The notes below the pieces were generated by a model, which made no database searches, had not been told where the DNA came from, and worked only from the letters and a program-made list of their open reading frames with translations. Position numbers and translations under genes: made by a program. From Streblospio benedicti (Eukaryota > Annelida > Polychaeta > Spionida > Spionidae): a stretch of 64,000 nt of DNA. Positions 1 to 46,686 of this stretch are shown one piece after another (position 1 is the stretch's first letter; every line of letters begins with the position of its first letter). Where the stretch lies: assembly GCA_019095985.1 (NCBI GenBank), contig CM032660.1, forward strand, positions 15,324,775-15,388,774, written 5' to 3'.

Positions 1-358
1 GTGTACAGGAAATGTTACACGGTAAACATGTTGCAAAAGTGGTTTAAACAGCCACTAGCAATTCATCTGTTTTATAATTGTTCTAATGTTTTAGCATGCA
101 GCCATTTTTTTTAGCTAAAAGGCGACCTGGCATTATTATGATGATAAAAATAAACTAAATTTTCTCATTGATAATTGAAAACAAATTAATGATTACTTGC
201 TTGACATGCTGTGAATAGCTGTCATCTATAAATTAATGCATGTCAGAATGGCCCAGGAAATTTTCAAACCTAAAAAATCAACTGAATTGAATATGATCAT
301 TTTATGTTGAAACTTCAGAACTTGTCAGATCAATATTAATGGCACGTCCACATTTCAG

Positions 359-36773
<36,415 letters not shown>

Positions 36774-38065
36774 CTAAGGACAACTGGCAGTTTGTAGGAA
36801 GGTGCCATTTTTGAATACCTTTTTTATCACGGGACCACATGGAACTTTATCAAAACTGTTAATGACACTTGAAATGACTGGAGATTGGAGAAGAAAGGAG
36901 TTGAATTGTATAAAAACTGTTGTAGTAAATGGTATTATTATTGATACTAAGAATAGTAAGGAGAATTCCTCCAAATTAGCATGAACATCAGATATGGATA
37001 ATTCTTAAAAATGTTCATTATTTACACTTATCATTATCCGGCATTTAAGGGGCTAAACCGTGGACCAAGGTATTGTGTAGCAGCATATTTTATTTATCTT
37101 TGTGTTGATGTTAATCAACGTGTCATTGATTCTCAGTTTGTACAGTTATATAAGCTACATATTTTGTTACATACGTTTTTATTTTGCAGCTATTATGTAA
37201 TGTGTACAGCAATTAGTGGTGCACAATTTAGGAATCTATGTATCTTTCATTTTTGAGACAAACTGATCAAAATCAACTTAACTTCCACTTCTTTTTACTT
37301 CCATGTTCTGATTAGCGAAAATCAGAAATTTATAAAACGTGATTTTTTTAAAAATTTAGGAAAGCTTGTCACTTTCATATGTACCGGTAATTTGTCTGTG
37401 GTATAATTGGTTTTCTTGATTGTGCTTTTGATTGTTAGTGATAAGGTGTGATTGGAACAGCAAAGCTGTGGGAATTGATAACTTTTCATATTTTCATGTT
37501 TTATATGGATATATAAGTAAATTTAAGTATTTGATCATTGAAAGAATGTTCTAATGTGATTATGTCGAATATAAGTAATGAAAGTTAGTGTGAGATTGCA
37601 TTTAAAGTTAGTGAGTTATGTTGTTGTTTGTTTACGTACTGAGCACATTGCCACAAAAAGTAGATGCTTATAGTTCTCATAATTATATATTTTTAGTGAA
37701 TAGATGTTTATTATGTGCCATGAACAAAATGTTATGTTGTACATTCATCAGCACTGTAATTCTGTTTTTTGTTTGAACGTTTTTATTGGATACAAGATAC
37801 TACAGGTAGTATCATGTAAAAATCTGTTATATTTTTTATCGATAAGCAAATTATCACACAGTTAAGACTTATAATTCGTGTCAAAATACGCTGCCAATAA
37901 TTTTTACTGCATGTTGATAATATCTGTTCTGCTACAAATTTACAAAAAAATCATATTGGAGTATATATTTAAATAATCAGTGTAAATTGAATACTCAAAA
38001 TTATATAACAAATGCAGATATCAACAGTGTTTATTAGAAAATAAAATATATCACAAAATTTTCGT
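36774..38065 (+). other. Notch: Notch 3' UTR
   Basis: AT-rich sequence after the stop. The first canonical AATAAA on this strand is at 38040-38045, giving a 3' UTR of about 1.3 kb. Two TGTGAT words (37447-37452, 37555-37560) match the K-box seen in 3' UTRs of Notch-pathway genes in insects, but hexamers are easily found by chance. The end is inferred from the signal alone. Confidence 0.6.
38040..38045 (+). terminator. Polyadenylation signal, Notch
   Basis: AATAAA, the first one downstream of the Notch stop on the plus strand. It lies about 210 bases from the inferred signal of the convergent gene at 38252-38257. Confidence 0.55.
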
Positions 38066-38251
38066 TGATTATTCTATAAAATACTGTCATAAGACTTTTC
38101 CTTCAAGTTTGGATTTTCTTAAGCTACGCCACTCAAAACATTTGTCTTACTATTAATATAAAGCATTTGTAGCTCTCTGATGTAAAATTGTACATCACAC
38201 CTTATGTTAAAGATTCCTTAATAGTCAATGAAGTCTATCCGAGTGAAAATG

Positions 38252-38257
38252 TTTATT
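38252..38257 (-). terminator. Polyadenylation signal, minus-strand gene
   Basis: TTTATT on the plus strand is AATAAA on the minus strand, about 190 bases after the proposed stop codon at 38446-38448. It supports tail-to-tail arrangement with Notch. Confidence 0.5.
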
Positions 38258-38445
38258 TGGAGGAGTGGCGCGTGTTGATCTTGCTTGGTCAAAGTCTTTT
38301 TTGTATTGCATCACCATATGACTGAAATGAAGACATTTAAATAATTTATCAACTATTAAAACAAAATTAAAAAATAATACAATTTAATTAATCAGGATAG
38401 AAAATATAATATAAATATATAACAATACATAGATATAAACAAAAC

Positions 38446-41400
38446 TTAATGTACACACTTCAAGGCAATCAAATCTGTAATTACTCCTTTCAGATTATTA
38501 TCAGACATGACTTTTGCTTCTACATTAGAAGAGCAATGTTTTTTTCCACTGACATCTGATGACATTTGATGAGGTTTCCAGGAAGAACTCTTTGATTTCA
38601 CATCAGGGCTCATTAACTGTCTAAAAAGATAGAACTTAATTCAAAATTTTGTGTAAGATGGGATAATGATCTTTCAAAGAATCTTAATATATCAAATGGA
38701 GTTAGACAAGGTGGCATACTATCACCTTTTCTTTTTAACTTGTACATGGATGACATAAGTGTTCTCTTAAATAGTGTGAGTATGTGATGTGAAATGAATG
38801 GCGTGAAGATGAACCATTTAATGTATGCAGATGATACCTGCCTTTTGGCTCCATCACCTGTTGCTCTTCAGAAACTAATACAAATATGTGGTGTGTATGC
38901 AAAAGATAATTGTATTGTGCATAATGGAAAAAAGTCCAAATTACTCTGTTGTAAACCAAAACTTTTGTTAAAACTTTCTGTACCTTCCATTTGTCTTTAA
39001 TGATCAGCCGATTGAGATTGTCTCAAATAATAAATATCTTGGTATAATAATTCAAAATTATTACGCAGATGAATGCGACATAGATAGTCAAGTAAAAGCA
39101 CTCTATGTCAGAGGCAATTTGCTCATAAGAAAATTCAGCAAGTGTACAGATGCCGTTAAACGTAACTTATTTAAAACGTATAATTCCTATGGTTCGACTT
39201 TATGGTGTAATTTTAAGCAAATTGTTTTTAAAAAGTATAAAGTTGCTTTCAATAACATTTATCAGAAATTATTTCATGTACAACTTGGTGATAGTGTTTC
39301 ACATTCATTTGTTATTTATAGACTTGATAGTTTTAACGTTGTAATGAGAAAAAATATCTTTGGTTTTAAGGAAAGATTATCGATTTTAAATAATTGTCTA
39401 ATTCAAAATATAATCAATAGTATTTGCAAGGTTTAATATTTGAGCTGCAACAGGTCCTCTCATACTTATTAATATCAATACACAGATTTTTATACCTGCT
39501 TTATAGTCCAATCCAAAGTTCTAAATATTTTATTTTAAAATTTCTAAATTTATTCAGTTAAACGTTTCGACAAGAAAATGTCCTCTTCAGAAACTAAATT
39601 GTTTACAAACTATTTGATATATATATGGACAATTACAATAATAAACTAGCTTTGATTACATATTATGAAAGTACAGTCTGTACATATCAACTCTATTTAA
39701 TAAAATATTTAGAACTCTGGATTGGACTATAAAGCAGGTATAAAGAACTGCGTATTGATAGTAAATAAGTAATTAATAGTAATTTTTTCATTCTCTCTTC
39801 TGCATTATCCAGAAGGTGGAATGATTTGCTATACTTGTGATGTATTTTATTATCTTTTATTTTCATTACTATGGACTGTATGTCTGAATTAAATAAATAA
39901 ACTAGAAACATACTCATTGGAGTACAAAATTACTTCCAGCACCTTTGAACACTTGATAGTTTTTTTTTTATTGTATTACATTATAAGCATGATGGACAGG
40001 AACACTAAATAGGAAGCGTATGATATAAACACAAATAAAGTTTAAATGCTTTATTATAGCAACATTCTCTCCTCTGTTGCCATTGCCGTTTGATAATTGT
40101 TTCTTTACTTAAGTGCATTATTTCACATTTAAAATAATAAACATTGATCGGCATGGACGGCATTCATAAGAGTTTACGTTAAACGCTACTGTATCTGAAG
40201 TGTGGCGTAATTACTATCAAATGGGTTAACGTTTGACACGTTTTACGTCATTCTGTAAGTCTACTCTCTGACGCTCTACGTACCATGACGTACACTTTAA
40301 CTTTAACAAATAAACAGTCAAAAATTATATCAATATTATAACATAACCATAGGTAGTAATAACACCAAACACATCTGGTCTCGTCTCGGGTTCATTCTTG
40401 GAGGAATCAGAAAGTTCGAGGTCATAACATTGAGTAGTTTTCTTCAAATCGTCGGTCATAGGTTTTTGATCGTCGAAAAACAGATAGTCCCTGTCCCAGC
40501 TAAAGCTGGGGCTGGGACTAAATGAATACCAAATCATATTTTTCAGTTCCGTTTCTACTGACTAAAAAACAGAAAAAATCTAAGAACATATCCTATATAT
40601 TAATACGCTAATTTTTGGACTTTGTTCGGCTATCTCCTCTTTAACCTGCCTAGCTGGACACCATCTGACTACAGGAGATTGTTAATGGTACTGTGTAGTT
40701 CTGCACGAATACTTTTTTCATTGTCAGAATGGCCCTGATGATCGTTAATTAGCGCTTTTATAACAAAAATAGCAGACAGTGGCAGCCATGACAGCGTCAT
40801 GTGGAGTAGTGTGATGTCATAGACGCCAAAGGCATCACACACATGGGTTCAAATACTAGGGATTGCCACCACTTTGTCAATTGGGCTATGTGTACATCAG
40901 GACCTTCAATCAAGACCACCTCTAAAAATACACCACCCCTATTATAAGATGATTTACAACAGTCCCAATTCTTCATAAAATAGACCATTGCAAACGTCCC
41001 TATAGAAACCAACCCTAATTAAAACCACTTGACGCCAATCCTTGGGCAGTCTTAATAGGGATGTTATACTGAAGTGTGTGAGAATATCTGTGCCATGGAG
41101 AGCATTATGTTCCCATTACCATAGACACTAATCTTTCATCCCATAGCTTTTGCATATTACATGCCAAGTACATATTCAGTGATCAATGACTAACTTGAGA
41201 TACACTCATACGAGGTTTAAGTCGGAGTTATATGCAGACATTGCAGAGTGGCCTTTATTTTCGGATGGTTGGTGTCTTGACTTTCTTTTCACCATCGACT
41301 GTTGTTATGTGGTTCTGAAAACCTCCGCCAATGAATCATACTTGATGCTTATGTTTGCTGTGTAGTTAGTGTGTTAACATTATTTATGTGTTTGTAGTTT

Positions 41401-44400
41401 GTACTCTCTAAATAACAATACTTATAGCCAATGTTAGGGAAAAATCACAATGTCTTTGATTTTCACTGCCTATTACAGAGGATGGTCACCCTGCCATGTT
41501 TACATAGTCAAAAAACTGCCTTTCAATGAATGACGCCTTGGCTTGATCTTGGATGTTGTGTGTATGGGGATGCTGTCAGGGTGCTTTCAGGATGATTGGT
41601 GGGGCTGTCAGGACGTGGGCACCTGTTATCAGGACAAGGGTCATAGAAAATAAAATGCTGTAAAAAACATATTTATACACTCACCAAAAATGTATTTTTT
41701 CTATGAGCATGGAGGGCATTGTGTTCCCATCTACACGTACACTAACATTTCCTCCCTTAGATTTTCATTTTAGATGCCAAGTCAATGGATTTCACCAATG
41801 ACTTAGTTGGGATCTACTGACACGATTATGTAACAGAAGTGATTCAATGTGATTCTCAGCATGGCTCTTTGACCACATGGGTATAAGCTAGTTTTAATTA
41901 ATAGTGTTCCATATGTAAAGAAAATTGTCTTGAGTTGCATCTACTTATTAATAGATTTTATACCACAAGAGATCAATTCTTACGTCATATCTTCATCAAA
42001 CATGCATAATTGAGAGTCCGTCAAATCACCCATAAAATCCTCTCCAAGTAGTTTTTCATCTAAAAATTCCTGCAATGACATTTTGTAAAGATTACTATCA
42101 CTTAAGTCAACACAATGTCGTAATAAACGTATTTTTTACTGTCCAAACAATATGAATTTTTGTAAATGTATGTAGATGCAATAGAAAAATTACCCGGTAC
42201 ACTAAAAAATGTGATAAATATTTACAATTATACACAATTTAAAAACCCCAGCCCTGGACTGTAGGCATTAACATTAAGGTTTAAGTTAACTTTTACCTAT
42301 AAATATTCACATTTAAATATTCACATAAATATTTAAATTAAAGTACTTCTATTACTTGTTATACAGCATTAGGTATCATAATCAATTTATTCATTTTATA
42401 TATAATTCTGTTGTTTTCTTTTCCTTATTTGTAAATAGAAAATGCTCATGTAAAAACCAAGAGATTTTCGTTCATATCTACATCAATTTATAGAGTAAAC
42501 TTTTTACATGAGTAGGCATTTACATTGTCATCACATTACTCTGATTACTGCCCCTAATTTTGATACAACCTATTTAAATTGCAGGCAATGAAGACCCTAT
42601 AATTAGTGCGCTATTAAACAAAGGTAATGGTGCTTGACCGATATCAGACCACTGATGTGGTCTACGTGAACTAACCTTTGTAAAATCACTAACTCCTTGC
42701 TTTGGCATATTATTTTGCTGTGTTGTATCATCACATTTGACGACTTGATCACTTTCATTTTCTTTTAAATCACCCGCTTTACTGTACTGATTTTTCAATA
42801 ATGATTGAACATTACGTTTTTGTCCAGTAGTATCACTTTCTTCAAACAATATGTTATTTTGATTTTTGAGGACTTGCTCACCAAGCTTAGAAAGAGTGCT
42901 TGCTTTTCCATCATTTTTATCAGATTCTACAATGGAAATTTTGTCTTCAGCCAACTTCTTATTTTCCTTGTCATTACCTTTTGGGTGTGTATCATCAATG
43001 GCATTATTTGATTTAGGAACCATCTTAAATTCATCTACATTTTTGCTATTGTTACTTCCAATAATTTTAATGTTTGATTGTTCAATTAAAATCATCTCAT
43101 CATCTTTGTTCACATCATTCTCTTTCTCAACACTAACATCATTCGAATGACATACATCTTTATCACCTTCATTTGTTTCTGGTAGAGCATGATATGCGCA
43201 AGTTTCATCATCTTTAGATTCTTTACTAGATGGTGTCATATTGTTTGCGGTCTTTGAAACAGATTTTCTTGTATTCTTCTTTTTGCCAAATGTAGGTATA
43301 AATTTTGCAGCTTGAGAGAGAGGGAAGACATCGGCCAAATCAACGGCAAGATCTTCATCTTTTTCACTGTAATGATAGATCAATAAATAAGCATTTATAC
43401 TGCATTGTTGAACTTCTTTTCGATAATCGGCACACCTCTTAATAGAGAGCATTATGATGGTGATGAGTCTTTTGTTTCTCAATTTACTTTGTTGTATATT
43501 TAGCAGGATATTTAGCAGTTTCAAAATCCTGTTATAAAAATAGTTTTTCATTCCGAAGAAACAGTGTAATAAACTCATAAAAATGTGCTCCTTGATCACA
43601 TGGCTAGCAATTCTGAAAGGTATCAATATATTATGGCACTAAAAATAATGAATAATCAGCTTTGAATTTTGTTATTGAACTGTTCACAGCTAATCTCTAG
43701 GACCGCAGGACCACCAGGACAGTCATCCCGCATGGGCTAAAATTTAATACCGAACCAACAAACGTTTTTATCATAGATGTATGAAATAAGATGTCAATAA
43801 AACACATTCAGGGCTGTAGCTACATTTTGTTTTTTGGGGTGTGGGGTGTTGTGGGTGGGACGGGTTTAGGCCAAACCCTGAAATGAAACTGAGCTTAACA
43901 TACTTGTTTTTAAAGATACTTTTCTTCTGAAATAGCTTCAGACGTTATAAAAAAGGTCTAAATTTCATAATTTCATAGGGGAGCTTGGCTTCAAACCGCT
44001 GGAAAAAAGCGTCTCGCCTATGCTGCAATGCGGTATTTCTGCAAATAAATGATCAGGCCTAAATTTTGCCCAGCATATCTTGTTTTCTATCTTTTACAAT
44101 CTTGGCTGTGGCCCTGACATTTTCAGCTTGGTCTTTGTTGTAATAATTTGCATAACATAAACATGTACTTGATATTTAAGAAAGATGACAGAAGTATAAT
44201 AAGTAAAATAGGCAAAAATGGTCATATTTTTCTTCATTATTTTATTTCTGCATGATCTAAATAGACATTATATAATATATAATGCCCCAAAATTCATTTA
44301 CCTGATATTGGTTGATATTTGTAGTGGAGGAGTGATGTCCGCTTTATTTATCTTTGTTTCAGTTTGGGTCTTTTTCTTCTGCAATTTACCAGTCTTTGGT

Positions 44401-45470
44401 TTTAACTCATCATCTACTGATTAAGAAAACAAATATCAGACAGACTGACAACAAACTGAATTATTGTTTTAGGATAAAACAATGATTGATTTACAGTGGA
44501 ATCTGCCCATGTGGACACATACCATTTTAGGACACTAGTCTTGTATGGACACTTTTCCCCTTCTCTCTTTCCCTATATAATATAATATAGACTCTATATC
44601 ATACAAACCATGGGAGCAATTTATAGAGGTAATATGTGCAAATCTATAAATGAAATAAACTTCTTCATAGTATATGTACACACATCATATCAGTCAAGCA
44701 TGCATAGATTACTCTAGATCTCTATAAATTGCTCCTGTGTTTATATAGTACATTGAAAAATGTCACTTCCCGAAAAAGTGTCCACATACAATAGTTTCCA
44801 CTGTACAATATTTGTGCGTTTTATAATTCATGACTGGAAACACCCCAGAGGTTGGAGGGTTCACAAACTTTAAAATTGCCCTCCTCAGTTGTTGTTCTGT
44901 TCTGCAAAGTATGTTGTATGATGGTGTGTCACCGTAATTAAGATTATCAGTGTGGCCCACATATCAATGTCTCAACATTAGTCTTCGTAACTATACCTGA
45001 GTGGGGTATATATCCGTAGGATATACAGTGTATGTTCGTTCCTAGCCTCTCTCTTTGAGGTATACAGGGTATTAACTCAGCTCTACATGTAGGGCTAGGG
45101 AGTATATAACCCTAGGATTAATAATCCTAGCTAGTATAATAACCGTAGCCCCCTTGGATCTCAAAACCTCAATGCATTGATATGATAAATCTCAAAGCAA
45201 AAGCCCTTTTCTCAATCTCATTGAATTGAAAGGTCAAACCTCAATTCTCAATGAATTAAAAGCCCAAAGCTCAACTCTCACTAAATTGTATATACCGCCC
45301 TCGTATACGGTACCTGTCTGGACATTGTCGACTGGTCCTTTTTCACCACCTGCTTGAGCCACGCCCACTTCAAATTGCTGCTCGTTCTTGGCCGCGCCTT
45401 TTGATTCTGGACGTTTTCTTTTTCTAGTCGCTTTTGGAACTGTGTCCCCTTTCTTTTGACCCTTTTTCAT
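38446..45470 (-). CDS. Unrecognised Lys/Asp-rich, probably nuclear protein, five exons
   Basis: Exons on the minus strand: 45470-45314 (start MKKGQKKGDTV), 44416-44302, 43366-42676, 42069-41984 and 38620-38446. All borders are AG/GT and the phases (1, 2, 0, 2) match throughout, giving about 407 residues. The N-terminus has a basic nuclear-localisation-like cluster (TRKRKRP). A second Lys-rich exon follows, then a long low-complexity Asp/Glu/Lys/Asn-rich exon that opens with the most ordered-looking piece, DLADVFPLSQAAKFIPTFG. The fourth exon is acidic and hydrophobic (EFLDEKLLGEDFMGDL), and the Ser-rich C-terminus ends LIALKCVH. Three KEN triplets occur. I recognise no domain; a disordered nuclear regulator is a guess from composition. 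Reading straight through the fourth exon meets a stop at 41980-41982, so a shorter 350-residue form by intron retention is possible. Confidence 0.7.
38627..39436 (+). mobile_element. LINE (non-LTR retrotransposon) reverse-transcriptase fragment
   Basis: The plus strand encodes reverse-transcriptase motifs in order: NGVRQGGILSPFLFNLYMDD, then MYADDTCLL (the YADD catalytic box), then a KYLGIII-like segment (39036 on) and the thumb-like region IRKFSKCTDAVKRNLFKTY. The frame is interrupted by an in-frame TGA near 38787 and a frame change near 38995. The 5' part (endonuclease) and 3' end are missing. It is a dead, 5'-truncated copy inside the last intron of the minus-strand gene. The clade was not determined. 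Confidence 0.85.
39463..39770. mobile_element. Foldback element with ~70-base inverted arms
   Basis: The arms 39463-39532 and 39701-39770 are reverse complements with few mismatches; a 40-base core (39493-39532 with 39701-39740) differs at one position. The 168-base centre is non-coding and contains a hammerhead-like core on the minus strand (39590-39561). Structure suggests a non-autonomous foldback element, possibly a relic of a Penelope-like retroelement, whose terminal regions often carry such ribozymes. It follows the LINE fragment directly. Confidence 0.65.
39561..39590 (-). ncRNA. Hammerhead-ribozyme-like core
   Basis: Read on the minus strand, CTGAAGA (39590-39584) fits the CUGANGA box and GAAAC (39568-39564) fits the second core box. 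A short helix GACA/TGTC (39582-39579 with 39572-39569) lies between them as stem II. One extra G next to the first box weakens the fit, and stems I and III were not confirmed, so it may be an inactive relic. Confidence 0.4.
40325..40561 (-). CDS. Candidate alternative terminal exon of the minus-strand gene
   Basis: An open frame begins directly after a pyrimidine-rich acceptor (TTTTTTAG, just above 40561) with SVETELKNMIWYS and runs to a stop at 40325. It has protein-like composition (SPSPSFSWDRDYLFFDDQ). Its phase 0 start fits the phase 0 end of the third exon (42676) of the host gene. It does not fit the fourth exon, so it would act as an alternative 3' end with that exon skipped. I found no phase-2 donor that would let it join the last exon. 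It could instead start at the internal Met (40537) as a separate gene, or be chance. Confidence 0.35.
   Translation of the reverse strand, partial: SVETELKNMIWYSFSPSPSFSWDRDYLFFDDQKPMTDDLKKTTQCYDLELSDSSKNEPETRPDVFGVITTYGYVIILI
40885..41075. repeat. Decayed MITE-like repeat (same family as 30361-30526)
   Basis: The words AAGACCACCTCTA near the left and CTTAATAGGGATGTTATACT at the right match the interior and end of the intronic Notch element in opposite orientation at each side. No coding sequence is present. The ends are approximate. Confidence 0.4.
44492..44805. mobile_element. MITE, TA-flanked, in first intron of minus-strand gene
   Basis: Left end TACAGTGGAA, then nine bases, then GTGGACAC; right end GTGTCCAC, then ten bases, then TTCCACTGTA. 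These are inverted copies. The interior has a second perfect inverted pair, GAGCAATTTATAGAG and CTCTATAAATTGCTC. Length is about 314 bases and there is no coding sequence. The CAGTGG start and TA flank are typical of Tc1/mariner-derived MITEs. Confidence 0.7.
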
Positions 45471-46080
45471 ATCTCAGTGTATCTGTAACATTCAAATTAA
45501 ATTGTACATAGAGCGATAGCTGCTATTGAATACATACGTATACTAAAATATTTAAAAACTTTCTGAAAAAGTAGCCGGAAGTAGATCTAGACTAGAGATA
45601 ACCAAACAGCGTTTCCCTCTACACGTACGTCATGACCTGAAGGAGTTGAAACATCTATATTTCAAACAAATTCCCTATCCATTTCTATGTATATTTCATA
45701 TAACTATTTTTTCAATAATTAATTGTCACAAATATTCAAAGGAATAAGCATGTGCTTTACACTACTTATAAAAAAGTTGATTGAAAAAGAGCACACTGTT
45801 TCTGTCCACAACGACCCCGTATGACACATGGACTGTGATGGTGTCCGAGGAAAATTAAATAAGCACTGTAAATAAACACTGTAACACGGTAAGAGGATAT
45901 TGACTACAGTTGGCATGTTGGTGTTTGTATAAACAAGGTACTTAGAATGAGTCTGAGAGTTAAGTCTATTTTTTGACACAATTTAGAAAAAAAAGTTTCA
46001 AACATAGGGTAGACTTCAATTATCTCTATTTCTGTTACTATAATTGAATCTATATTTGAAGCAGATCCCAGTTTAGGCAA

Positions 46081-46133
46081 TCTGAGTATCAGATGTCAAG
46101 GAAATTGTCTCTTCAGGACATCTGATACTCAGA
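46081..46133. repeat. Perfect 17-bp inverted repeat (hairpin)
   Basis: TCTGAGTATCAGATGTC at 46081-46097 is the exact reverse complement of 46117-46133, with a 19-base loop. No neighbouring gene explains it. Confidence 0.85.
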
Positions 46134-46405
46134 GTAAGCAATGTCGAATGCCTTTAAAAACAAAAAACAAAACAAACAAAAAAACGTCCATTTAATGGGA
46201 GGTAGATCTATGAGATTGCAAGTCTTACTAAAATGCCCAGATACTTGGTCATAATTGGTAACATCACAAATTTAAGTAAATGATTTTAGGGTGTTGAGAC
46301 AGAGTAAGATTAAGTTTGCCTCAATTCTTAAGCTCCTCCCAATATTATCTGGACCAAGACGTCACACACCCTTGGACCCTCTTTGTGAGGGGTAACTTAC
46401 CGGTA

Positions 46406-46686
46406 GGCATCGACCATTTGATCTCGGGGGGGGGGGCAACAAAAATATTGAAAAAATAACGCAGGGCTGAAAATTGGTGAAAAAAATAATAAGGTTTCAT
46501 TTGGCTAGAAAAAAATAATTGTCAAGATGTTTTATATAACGTGCATGTTACATATTAAAAAAAATAATTGAGGTTCAGTAATTTAAGAAAAAATTAATTA
46601 GATGTCAAATTTCACGAAAAAAAAAAATAATTGAAGGTATGGTGAAAATAGCTGCTCCCCCCCCCTTAGATCAAATGGTCGATGCC
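46406..46686. mobile_element. MITE with perfect 19-bp terminal inverted repeats
   Basis: GGCATCGACCATTTGATCT (46406-46424) and its exact reverse complement (46668-46686) bound a 281-base element. A G-run just inside the left end and a C-run just inside the right end extend the symmetry. TA-like flanks are present on both sides. The interior is a series of decayed short repeats centred on AAAAAATAATTG. There is no coding sequence, so it is non-autonomous. Confidence 0.8.

Noticed and set aside
38627-39436. Reverse-transcriptase fragment as a Penelope or LTR element
   Set aside because: The NGVRQGGILSP and YADD motif pair with the downstream thumb-like region is typical of non-LTR LINEs; no LTRs, protease or integrase were seen.
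41980-41982. In-frame stop read as the true end of the minus-strand gene
   Set aside because: It falls just inside a strong GTAAGA donor whose phase fits the 38620-38446 exon exactly, so the longer product is preferred; kept as a possible short isoform.
42574-42675. Extension of the third minus-strand exon to its own stop
   Set aside because: A strong AAG|GTTAGT donor at 42676 in phase 0 matches the next exon; the extension past it is less protein-like.
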